Positions 1 through 8,629 of a stretch of DNA of 64,000 bases are shown here, in pieces. Below the pieces are notes generated by a model, which did no database searches, was not told the DNA's origin, and worked only from the letters and a program-made list of their open reading frames with translations. This DNA is from Nannobrachium achirus. Taxonomy: Eukaryota; Chordata; Actinopteri; Myctophiformes; Myctophidae. Both the position numbers and the translations under genes were made by a program. The stretch spans positions 54,234,311 to 54,298,310 of the forward strand of contig OY997659.1 in assembly GCA_963921795.1 (NCBI GenBank), in the 5' to 3' direction. Every line of letters begins with the position of its first letter. Position 1 is the first letter of the stretch.

Positions 1-1504
1 GGCCCTGTCTTTCCCTAATAGGACTGAGAGAGAGAGAGAGAAGTATAGAGCTAAGACTTAGCCACCGCTCACTTCAAACTTGCTTTGATTTTTTTTTTTT
101 TCAAAATGAAAATGCATTTCAACACGTGAGTTGTGTAATTAAATCAGATCTGTCTTTCACTCACTGTTTGACTGCAATGCATGCATGCAAGATGCACTGC
201 ATGGCTGCCCTGCCTCCCCCCCCCCCCCCTCCCTCTTGACTTGCCTTCACCAATAGCGTTGTCAGGTCACAGGTGCATCAGGCTTGTGCCACTTGTTTTT
301 TTTTTTGTGCCGATAAAGTATAATTAAAGCAAGACGGAGGCACGCCGTCTCAGGTGATCTTGAGCACTGTGGGACACCGCTGAGTGAGCGGCAGCGACCG
401 AGTGGCCGTGTCGAGCGGTGCGAAAGTTGCATGATGAGCCGACTCAGACAGATGGTGACTCTTAGTTGTGACCCAAGTGGTGCTGTTGTGCCACCGCTCA
501 CTTCAAACTTGGTTTGACTTTTTTTTCCTCCAAAATGAATTAGTTTGTTGGTGACACACACGCACCACCGCTCACTTCAAACTTGGTTTGATTTTTTTTT
601 TTTTTCAAAATGAATATGCATTTCAACACGTGTGTTGTGTCATATTAAATCAGATCTGCCTTTCACTCACTGTGACTGCAATGCATGCATGCAAGATGCA
701 CTGCATGGCTGCCCTGCCCCCCCCCCCCCCCCCCCTCTCCCTCTTGACTTGCCTTCACCAATAGCGTTGTCAGGTCACAGGTGCATCAGGCTTGTGCCAC
801 TTGTTTTTTTTTTGTGCCGATAATAAAGTATAATTAAAGCATGACGGAGGCACGCCGTCTCAGGTGATCTTGAGCCTGATGAGCCGACTCAGCGCCGCAG
901 ACAGATGGTGACTTAGTTGTGACCCAAGTGGTGCTGTTGTGCCACCGCTCACTTCAAACTTGGTTTGATTTTTTTCTTCTTAAATGAATTAATTTGTAGC
1001 CACCCGTGGACATCCGCTTCAGTGGCGTTTATGTCACACTGACGTCTGTTCAGGAGATTTACCATGAGCTTCATGAGAAATGGCTTCAGTAGCGTTTATC
1101 TCACACTGACGTCTGTTCAGGAGATTTACCATGAGCTTCATGAGAAAGTGGAAGTGTGAGGAGAGCGTGAACGGATGCCTGGTGGCGTGTCAACAAGCCA
1201 GTGGACCCAAATCTTCTAATGGATTAATACTGGGACCATGGACATCGTCTGAGACTTTTTTAATGTATTATATTATTTAAATGCCAGAAAAAAGGTAATT
1301 TAATCAATTTAATAAAATGTATTAAAAATATTTATAGAAAAACTTGGCAGGGAATGTATTAACTATTGGTAACCAAGCATTATAGGCTACGTCCTACATG
1401 TTGTAGTCTTTCTTAGTCTCTTGTGATTTTATCATTTAACCCTTTCTTTTATTTCATTTCAACTGTTTGCAGATCTTTGTTCCATTGTTATCCTTGGCTT
1501 TTAT
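1..1504. repeat. U1 head: non-coding block with internal duplications
   Basis: No gene is seen here. The motif CCACCGCTCACTTCAAACTT recurs near 62, 491, 565 and 942, each time followed by a T run. The segments at about 62-490 and 565-941 are diverged copies of each other, each with a TGCATGCATGCAAG stretch, a poly-C tract and the AGTATAATTAAAGCA motif. A GA tract lies at 27-41. Positions 1010-1165 hold two copies of a roughly 69-bp sequence ending in CATGAGCTTCATGAGAAA. Positions 1260-1500 are AT-rich and contain an acceptor-like pyrimidine tract (TTTATTTCATTTCA) near 1450. They could be LTR remains of the neighbouring gypsy copy, but no LTR ends were recognised. Confidence 0.7.
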
Positions 1505-3570
1505 TTATTTTATTTTTTGGGTGTGTGTGTCCCAGTTTGCACGTGACCTCTGGGAGAAAGCCCAGCCCTGTAACTCACGGTGTGGCGTGGCGCCAGTCTG
1601 CGAGGAAGACGGCGATGATCTCGGGGCTGATGTCCTTGGAGACTCCTCAGGGTCACCTCCCCCACTCACAGGCTGCTCTGGGGCCAAGTCTGGGTGAAGT
1701 GACGGCTGGGGAGGGGCCGCCTCTGCTGGTCGGAGGTCATTCCTGTCGATATGTGGTCCCATCCACGTGGACCAGATAGGACCGGAGTCCCAGCTGCTGC
1801 ACACACACGCCTCTCCTCCATGGGCCGTCCTGTCCCCTGGGAGTGTCTTCATCCTTATGGGCTGCATGGCCGACGCTCAGCTCCGGCAGATCCTTGGCAG
1901 ACCCGTCATAGACCAGCTTTGTTGCTCCATGCTTCGCTCTCAGCTTGTCTGGAATTCCCGTAACGACTTCAGGCATCAGCAGCTGGTCGGCCACAGGGAG
2001 AAGGGATCTCAGCCTCCGTGACATGAGCCGCTGTGCTGGGCTGCAATGCATGTTCTCAGTGGGCGTGTTTCGCCAATGCAAAATGGCCTTCCAGGGGTCC
2101 TCTTTGGCACGGTCAGCCTTCCTGCACAGGCTCTTTATGATCTTCACTGCTGGCTCTGCTTTGTCATTAGCCTTTGGGTGTCTGGGTGAGGACATGACAT
2201 GCTCGAAAAGAAACCCCACTCCCTCGCGAACAATCGGAACTCCCCACCAGCAAACTGGACTCCACAGTCTGAAATGGTCCGGTACGCCATGGCGTGCAAA
2301 CTGTGCCTTGCACCGCCGGATAGTGGTGTCCACAGACAGGTCAGGGAGCAGGTCTATCTCCCAAAAGTCTGAGTAGTGTTCCACCACAAGCAAGAAGTTC
2401 TGCGCTGCATAGCTGTAAAGATCCATGCTCACCAGCTGCCAGGGACGTGTGGGGAGCGGGTGCGACATCATAGTCTCCCTCTGTTGTTCGTGTGCATACT
2501 CATTACTCCTTGTGTTCTGGCCAGCCCTCCAGCACCACAGACTTCAGCATTTGAAGACACACGTCCTCCACAGTGTGTGCTGGAATCTGTGCCAGGCGTT
2601 GGCTGCTGACGTTTAGGTAGTCCGCCTGCTGAATGGCCGTGGCATCACACTGCTCCTGCTGAAGTGTGAGGAGCATGCTCTGAAGGCGCTTTGGCGCACT
2701 GAGGAGAGGCTTCTTGTCAGGGTCGGCCTTGAGGCCGTGGAAGCGGACCTCCTTCACTCCAAATGGCATCTTTTTCAGGCCCAGTCTCAGCTTCACTTCT
2801 CTGCACCTGTCCATCAAAGCAATGAGGTTCGTGTCATGGTCTCGATTGGCCTCCTCGTCTGTGTCCCCACCGGCCAACAATAAGGATATTGTCGGCTATA
2901 GGCTCGATCCCTGTCAGGCCCACTAGCAGCTCATGCTGCTTCCTCTGGTACAACTCCGGAGCAACTGACACACCGAAAGAGAGCTTCAGACAACGTTTTC
3001 TACCCCACTGTGTCCAAAATGTTGTCATCAGGCTGCTCTCTTCATCCAAGCGGCACTGCAGGAACGCATCGCGTGCATCCACCAGTGTGAATATATGTGC
3101 CTTATAGGCAGCTTATACAGCACATCATCCAATGTGGGCATCAGGTAATGGGACCGTTTCAGAGCTCGTTGAGGGGCTTTGAGTCAATACAAAGTGTCAA
3201 TTTATCTGGCTTTTTCACTATGACCAGGTTGCTAATCCAGTCTGTGGGTCGAGTGACTGTGGTTAAGTGCCCATCCTCTTCGTATCGATAGATAGATAGA
3301 TAGATAGATACCTTTATTATCCCAAGGGGGAAATTCAAGCTGCACTTTAACAGCTGCCTTGAGGGCCACTGGAACATTCCTGGGAGCACACTGAACCAGT
3401 GCCATGGTGCTGTCCAGCTCAAAGTGAACGGGCACAACATTTCATGGTAGGTGCTGACAAGATGCTCTGTAGTCAGGACCCCCTTCCTACAGTGCTCCAC
3501 CCACTCATTCTACTGTACTTCTGCACTATGGATGCCCGGTGAAGTTCGTTAACATTCTCCGGTAGTTCCA
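1505..3570 (-). mobile_element. U1 Ty3/gypsy pol remnant
   Basis: Read on the minus strand from high to low coordinates, this is a decayed LTR-retrotransposon pol. A reverse-transcriptase N-terminal part lies at about 3500-3160 (APRNVP..., then PTDWISNLVIVKKPDK). The RT core is at 3082-2834 (DARDAFLQCRLDEESS, FGVSVAPELYQ, IADNILIVG) and the thumb at 2880-2690. RNase H and the integrase zinc finger are deleted. The integrase core follows at 2471-1737 (PWQLVSMDLYSY, HPKANDKAE), then the C-terminal tail down to 1505. A short indel removes the second acidic residue of the DDE triad, and a 5-bp deletion near 1750 shifts the tail frame. An insertion carrying a (GATA)6 tract (3287-3310) interrupts the RT. 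The element is non-functional. Confidence 0.9.
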
Positions 3571-4813
3571 TGATGGAATGAGGGACAAGGTCATGATGGG
3601 TGGATTAGAATCTGCCCCCTTCAGAGTAGGTACTGGAGTGAGACAGGGATGTGTTCTCACACCGGTCCTGTTTAACATCTTCCTCCTGTGTGTAACAACA
3701 CTACTTCACAAGGAAAAGGAGGAGGGGAGTGGGGTGACCGGATGGGAACCTCTTCAACATCAGGAGGCTCCAAGCTACAACAAAGCTCCAGTCTGTAGGC
3801 ATACTGGAACTCCCTTGTGGCCACACACGCCAGAATCACTGCAGGCCACTCTGGCAGCCGCTGTGAGAGCCTACAGCAGAACGGGACTGTCTGTAAACAT
3901 ATCAAAGACAGAAGTCCTCTGCCAGTGGTCTTCAGAACCTCCACAGACACCACCAGCCTTCTCTGTTGCAGATTCACCTCTTAACATCGTTCCACATTTC
4001 AAGCACCTTGGGAGCATCCTGTCAGAAGACTGCAGCATCGATCAGGACATCCAAAACAGGATCAAACAGTCCTCGTCCTCCTTTGGAAAAGGTTCTTCAG
4101 CAACAGCAACCTCCACCTCCACACACAAATAGCAGTCTACAAGGCAATATGCATATCCACCCTCCTATACGGTTGTGAGTCATGGACCATCTACTCCCGG
4201 CATCTGAAGATGCTCGAGGCATTCCACATCAAATGCCTCCAACGCATCCTGAGTGCCAAGACTGTATATCACACTGCAGAACCAGCTGCAGGAGCATAGA
4301 GGTCACGCCCACGATTATGCAACACCAGCTAAGATGGCTTGGACATGATTACATGTCCAAGCCATCTTAGCTGGCGTTGGCCCAGGTGGAGTTGGCCATA
4401 TTACAAGGCAGGCGACTGGATGCCATCCAGTCGCCTGCCTTGTAATATGGCCAACTCCACCTGGGCCAACGCTCTGCAGGGGGACCCAAGAAGAGGCTGA
4501 AGGACCAACTAAAGACCTCCCTTAAAAAGTGTGGAATCGAGCCTGCTTCCCTTGAAGACACCGCTGTTTCTCCCGGTGTGGACTCTGCCAACAAGGAGTC
4601 CAACTGGCAGAGGAGAACAGAATAACACATCGCCTGGCAAAAAGGCAGAGGAGGAAGTTGGCCAAACCTGCACCTGCACCATCGGGTCAGATCTTCACTT
4701 GCCCTGTCTGTGACAGGCAGTGTGCATGGACTATAAGGTCATCAAAGGACCCACACATTATGGCAGAAGTCATGATAGGCCACGATGGACTAACTTAAGC
4801 AAGTAAGTAAGTG
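3571..4813 (+). mobile_element. U1 LINE reverse-transcriptase remnant
   Basis: This is a 5'-truncated non-LTR retrotransposon. The open stretch 3578-4132 shows the RT signature GTGVRQGCVLTPVLFNIFL and then SRTGLSVNISKTEVLCQ and FKHLGSILSEDCSIDQDIQ, which are typical of LINE RT and its thumb. The catalytic [FY]ADD box that should precede HTPESLQ is missing, so the copy is dead. Downstream the coding trace continues in broken frames to a C-terminal C2H2-like segment and ends with an (AAGT)n tail at about 4797-4813. I could not assign the clade. Two palindromes interrupt it at 4325-4471. It abuts the gypsy remnant in the opposite orientation. Confidence 0.85.
4325..4471. repeat. U1 paired perfect palindromes inside the LINE
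   Basis: Two inverted repeats stand back to back. The first has 23-bp arms at 4325-4347 and 4352-4374 with a 4-base loop (ATTA). The second has 48-bp arms at 4375-4422 and 4424-4471 with a single-base loop. I found no mismatch in either. In U5 (about 39113-39200) and U6 (about 49005-49090) the same LINE position reads straight through, with only the left arm of the first and the right arm of the second, joined by a few bases. The palindromes are therefore secondary additions. Confidence 0.95.
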
Positions 4814-5280
4814 GTATGTATAAGGGCCACGAGAGGGGCTGTCCATGCCCATAGCCAATCAGATGGGCATAAATGGGCACATGCATATATTCTTTTGTTA
4901 ATCCTCTGGAGATTGGAGATGAATGATTTCATTTGGTGGGGAGGAAGTGTTCATTACACATTGTTCTGAAACAGTTTTCTTTCCAGTGGTGGAAGAACTA
5001 CTCAACTTCTTTACCGTGTGACTTTCCTCTTCTATACCCTCCCTGTATTTGAACCCGGGTTCCCACGCACTTGCCAGCCTGCTTGCTCAGGGGAGGAATT
5101 ATATAATTATAATTATGCTCGGGATAAGATAAGATGAGGAACTCTGGAAATCTCAGTTGGAAGATGGATGGAGTGACCTCAATAAAGATGCAAGATGGAC
5201 TATCCACTCACTACTTATTAGAGTAGCATCGTTTTGTATTCTAGCACCGCTCCTTCAATGAAATTAACGTAATGCCTATT
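4814..5280. other. U1 linker between LINE and promoter, no gene
   Basis: This is non-coding sequence. It contains CCCATAGCCAATCAGATGGGCATAAATGGGC-type short direct repeats and a minus-strand B-box-like GGGTTCAAATAC around 5045-5060. The latter is the leftover of a tRNA-like sequence that is more complete in U5 and U6. No ORF with recognisable homology is seen. Confidence 0.6.
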
Positions 5281-5501
5281 TCTTCATCTGAGGTCACAAT
5301 TACTGCGTCAGCAATGGGCTTACGTCATCGATCAATGAGCTTACGTCATCGATCAATGCGTTTACGTCATCGGCCCGTAGTTTAAAATGAGATGCCTTTC
5401 AACGTAAGTCTCAGTGCCGTTATAGTTATATGGTTGTTTATCTTAAGGATAATTATTATTCAGTTTCATCACTTGTAACTTCAAGAGCAGATCAAAGCAC
5501 A
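5281..5501 (+). promoter_or_regulatory. U1 ADAM10-like gene promoter with three TTACGTCA sites
   Basis: Three TTACGTCA octamers lie at 5320-5327, 5341-5348 and 5362-5369, exactly 21 bp apart inside an imperfect 21-bp repeat. TTACGTCA is a known CREB/ATF-family binding form. An AP-1/MARE-like TGCGTCAGCA lies at about 5304-5313. A TATA-like TTTAAAA follows at 5381-5387, 12 bp after the last octamer, which would place the transcription start near 5410. A GTAAGT donor-like site at about 5405 could start a short 5' UTR intron, but that is only a possibility. The arrangement is kept in all units. Confidence 0.6.
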
Positions 5502-5538
5502 TTCAGCTGAATCAAACTCTCAGTTTGATTCAGCTGAA
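5502..5538 (+). promoter_or_regulatory. U1 perfect 17-bp hairpin abutting the start codon
   Basis: Arms 5502-5518 and 5522-5538 are exact reverse complements with a CTC loop. The right arm ends one base before the ATG at 5540. In the mRNA this would form a strong 5' UTR stem next to the start codon. In DNA it is a palindrome containing two CAGCTG E-box cores. It is present unchanged in all seven units. Confidence 0.85.
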
Positions 5539-5539
5539 A

Positions 5540-6877
5540 ATGGACTCATTCAAGATGAGATGTTTGAAGGTGTTGCTGGTCCTTTGCTTTCTACAGAGCA
5601 CTGTATGTCAGCTCAGAGACCCTCTGAACCTACACATCTGCCATCATGAAGGCCTGTCATATGACAGAGAGGCCCTGCAGAAGACAGCAGCATCTGAAGA
5701 CGGCGTCCTGATGCTGAACTTCAAGGCTTATGGAAGGTTCTTTAACTTGAAGATGAAGAGGGACAGCAGCCCGTTGTCTCCACACCTCACGCTGGAGGCG
5801 CCCAATGCCAGCGCTCACATGTACACCGTAGAGGTCTTGGGTGAGAATGGCACCGTAACTCATGGCACTGTGATCGATGGCCGCTTCGAGGGCCTGATCC
5901 ACACGGGTCAAGGCACATACCATGTGGAACGTTCTGAGACCTACTTCAATGTGAGTGTTCCCCATCACTCTGTCATCTTTCATGAGAAGGACACCAGCTA
6001 TCCTCATAGTGGCTCCCAGGAGGGTGGCTGTGCTGACCACTCACTCTCTGTGGAGGAGACGGCGTCCCAGCCATCAGACCCGATTAAAACGAGGTGGTGC
6101 GGCATGTACCTCCAGGCTGACCACCTCTACTTGAGGAAACACAAGACAGAGGAGCAGGTCGCGAAAATGCTAAACGAAAACATGAAGTTCCTCAACAAAG
6201 TGTTTGACGGGGTCACTTTTGAGGAATTCCTGGGTGGATCAACGAAACTCCAATTTTATGTGAAAAAGATGACCATCTACGGAGATTCAAACAATGACTT
6301 CAAGGATGAGCGCATGAATGTAATGCAGGTTTTGGATGTCCTCTCAAAACAGAATCACGACGACTACTGCCTGGCCTATTTGTTCACCAGCAGAAGGTTT
6401 AAGAGGACAGGGTCGATTGGCGAAGCTAGTCTTGGGCAGCCGGAGGTAGAGGCGGGAATCTGCGCAAAGAACTCGATGTCGTATCCAAATGACCCAACCC
6501 GACCCCCATTGAAAGAACTTTGGTCTAAGAACACAGGCGTTGTTACTGACCTAAACAAATGGGGTCAACCTCTCAGACCTATAACCACACATATCAACTT
6601 TGCCCATAATATTGGACACAGCCTTGGCTCCCCACATGACGATGTGGTACATGACGTCTGCAACAAGCTTGGCAAACACAATGACGAATGCAATAAGATG
6701 AAGTATGACTCATTCATTATGTATTATGGAAACACACCAGGGAACCGGCCAAACAACATCTTGTACTCACCATGCAGCAAGTGCAGCATGTATACTGTGC
6801 TAAACGGCTCTAGGTTAGCAACTGGCGAATTAGGAGAAAGACCAAGAAGATGCTTAAGCTTCAATAAACCTCGTTAA
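5540..6877 (+). CDS. U1 ADAM10-like secreted pseudoprotease (intact)
   Basis: This is an uninterrupted 445-residue protein. The ATG at 5540 has a strong Kozak context (A at -3, G at +4) and is followed directly by a signal peptide, about residues 1-24 (core LKVLLVLCFLQSTVC). The ADAM10-type prodomain follows (DPLNLHICHHEGLSY, VIDGRFEGLI, HSVIFHEKD) with the cysteine-switch segment GGCADHS at Cys164. The metalloprotease domain starts near residue 187 and includes QNHDDYCLAY. The zinc motif is H356-N-I-G-H360-S-L-G-S-P-H366, so all three histidines are present but the catalytic glutamate is Asn357. A Met-turn methionine (394) follows. There is no RxK/RR furin site before the catalytic domain. 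The protein stops where ADAM10 would enter the disintegrin domain, so it has no EGF-like, transmembrane or cytoplasmic part. Four N-glycosylation sequons are visible. Vertebrate ADAM10 has many exons, so the single exon suggests a retrocopy. An inactive regulator or decoy role is inference. Confidence 0.9.
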   Translation: MDSFKMRCLKVLLVLCFLQSTVCQLRDPLNLHICHHEGLSYDREALQKTAASEDGVLMLNFKAYGRFFNLKMKRDSSPLSPHLTLEAPNASAHMYTVEVLGENGTVTHGTVIDGRFEGLIHTGQGTYHVERSETYFNVSVPHHSVIFHEKDTSYPHSGSQEGGCADHSLSVEETASQPSDPIKTRWCGMYLQADHLYLRKHKTEEQVAKMLNENMKFLNKVFDGVTFEEFLGGSTKLQFYVKKMTIYGDSNNDFKDERMNVMQVLDVLSKQNHDDYCLAYLFTSRRFKRTGSIGEASLGQPEVEAGICAKNSMSYPNDPTRPPLKELWSKNTGVVTDLNKWGQPLRPITTHINFAHNIGHSLGSPHDDVVHDVCNKLGKHNDECNKMKYDSFIMYYGNTPGNRPNNILYSPCSKCSMYTVLNGSRLATGELGERPRRCLSFNKPR

Positions 6878-7131
6878 ATACCTCTGTTAGTATTCTTTAA
6901 AACTAATAGAGATGAGACGGTTGTGTGTCCTTTTGGTAGCTTTATTGACATCCACTCCACCTCTCCTGAGTGAAATGTCTGGAGCTGGAGTCTGGTGCAA
7001 CGCACAGGTCCTGGACCTGGTGAGACGTAGGAGGGGCCCGGACAGGAGTCAATCCACAGAGCCTGGTCCTTCCTTGCGCCAGATTTCCTCTCCCAGTCTC
7101 GGCAGAGTAGTTCCAGAGTGGTGGAGTGAGT
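6878..7131 (+). other. U1 tail with a small signal-peptide-like ORF
   Basis: An ATG at 6912 opens a frame beginning MRRLCVLLVALLTSTPPLL, a plausible signal sequence, followed by an Arg-rich stretch. It continues past 7131 into the next head (to 7196 here). A canonical donor-like GTGAGA lies at 7020, so the start could be a first exon. I do not recognise the product. The AATAAA of the upstream gene (6863-6868) lies inside its last codons, so transcripts may end just here. Confidence 0.35.
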
Positions 7132-8629
7132 GGCCCTGTCTTTCCCTAATAGGACTGAGAGAGAGAGAGAGAGAGAAGTATAGAGCTAAGACTTAGCCAC
7201 CGCTCACTTCAAACTTGCTTTGATTTTTTTTTTTTCAAAATGAAAATGCATTTCAACACGTGAGTTGTGTCATTAAATCAGATCTGTCTTTCACTCACTG
7301 TTTGACTGCAATGCATGCATGCAAGATGCACTGCATGGCTGCCCTGCCCCCCCCCCCCCCCTCCCTCTTGACTTGCCTTCACCAATAGCGTTGTCAGGTC
7401 ACAGGTGCATCAGGCTTGTGCCACTTGTTTTTTTTTTTGTGCCGATAATAAAGTATAATTAAAGCAAGACGGAGGCACGCCGTCTCAGGTGATCTTGAGC
7501 ACCGTGGGACACCGCTGAGTGAGCGGCAGCGACCGAGTGGCCGTGTCGAGCGGTGCGAAAGTTGCATGATGAGCCGACTCAGACAGATGGTGACTCTTAG
7601 TTGTGACCCAAGTGGTGCTGTTGTGCCACCGCTCACTTCAAACTTGGTTTGACTTTTTTTTCCTCCAAAATGAATTAGTTTGTTGGTGACACACACGCAC
7701 CACCGCTCACTTCAAACTTTGTTTGATTTTTTTTTTTTTCAAAATGAATATGCATTTCAACACGTGTGTTTTGTCATATTAAATCAGATCTTTCTTTCAC
7801 TCACTGTGTGACTGCAATGCATGCATGCAAGATGCACTGCATGGCTGCCCTGCCCCCCCCCCCTCTCCCTCTTGACTTGCCTTCACCAATAGCGTTGTCA
7901 GGTCACAGGTGCATCAGGCTTGTGCCACTTGTTTTTTTTTTGTGCCGATAAAGTATAATTAAAGCATGACGGAGGCACGCCGTCTCAGGTGATCTTGAGC
8001 CTGATGAGCCGACTCAGCGCCGCAGACAGATGGTGACTTAGTTGTGACCCAAGTGGTGCTGTTGTGCCACCGCTCACTTCAAACTTGGTTTGATTTTTTT
8101 CTTCTTAAATGAATTAATTTGTAGCCACCCGTGGACATCCGCTTCAGTGGCGTTTATCTCACACTGACGTCTGTTCAGGAGATTTACCATGAGCTTCATG
8201 AGAAATGGCTTCAGTAGCGTTTATCTCACACTGACGTCTGTTCAGGAGATTTACCTTGAGCTTCATGAGAAAGTGGAAGTGTGAGGAGAGCGTGAACGGA
8301 TGCCTGGTGGCGTGTCAACAAGCCAGTGGACCCAAATCTTCTAATGGATTAATACTGGGACCATGGACATCGTCTGAGACTTTTTTAATGTATTATATAA
8401 TTTAAATGCCAGAAAAAAGGTAATTTAATCAATTTAATAAAATGTATTAAAAATATTTATAGAAAAACCTGGCAGGGAATGTATTAACTATTGGTAACCA
8501 AGCATTATAGGCTACGTCCTACATGTTGTAGTCTTTCTTAGTCTCTTGTGATTTTATCATTTAACCCTTTCTTTTATTTCATTTCAGCTGTTTGCAGATC
8601 TTTGTTCCATTGTTATCCTTGGCTTTTAT
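7132..8629. repeat. U2 head, non-coding
   Basis: Same organisation as the U1 head, with the CCACCGCTCACTTCAAAC motif near 7197, 7627, 7702 and 8067. Differences are mainly in GA, poly-C and poly-T run lengths. No gene is seen. Confidence 0.7.

Noticed and set aside
262-561. Minus-strand 99-residue frame repeated in each head (MCVTNKLIHFGG...)
   Set aside because: Lies in low-complexity head repeats, varies in length with poly-T runs, has no recognisable domain, and is a by-product of the repeat.
1045-1200. Frame reading LTLTSVQEIYHELHEK, with faint resemblance to a part of MLH1
   Set aside because: Only about 16 residues before a stop, and the similarity is too weak to call a decayed exon without a search.
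1737-2471. Gypsy integrase frame as an intact domesticated gene
   Set aside because: The second DDE residue is lost through a local frameshift, the zinc finger is missing, and the frame ends early in U1-U5 because of the 5-bp deletion.
3578-4132. 184-residue LINE frame as a functional small reverse transcriptase
   Set aside because: The catalytic [FY]ADD box is absent and most of the protein is missing; the frame is open only by chance of recent duplication.
5525-5539. Start of the ADAM10-like frame at TTG 5525 (five residues upstream)
   Set aside because: Not an ATG and it lies in the right arm of the hairpin. The ATG at 5540 has a strong Kozak context and leads directly into a good signal peptide.
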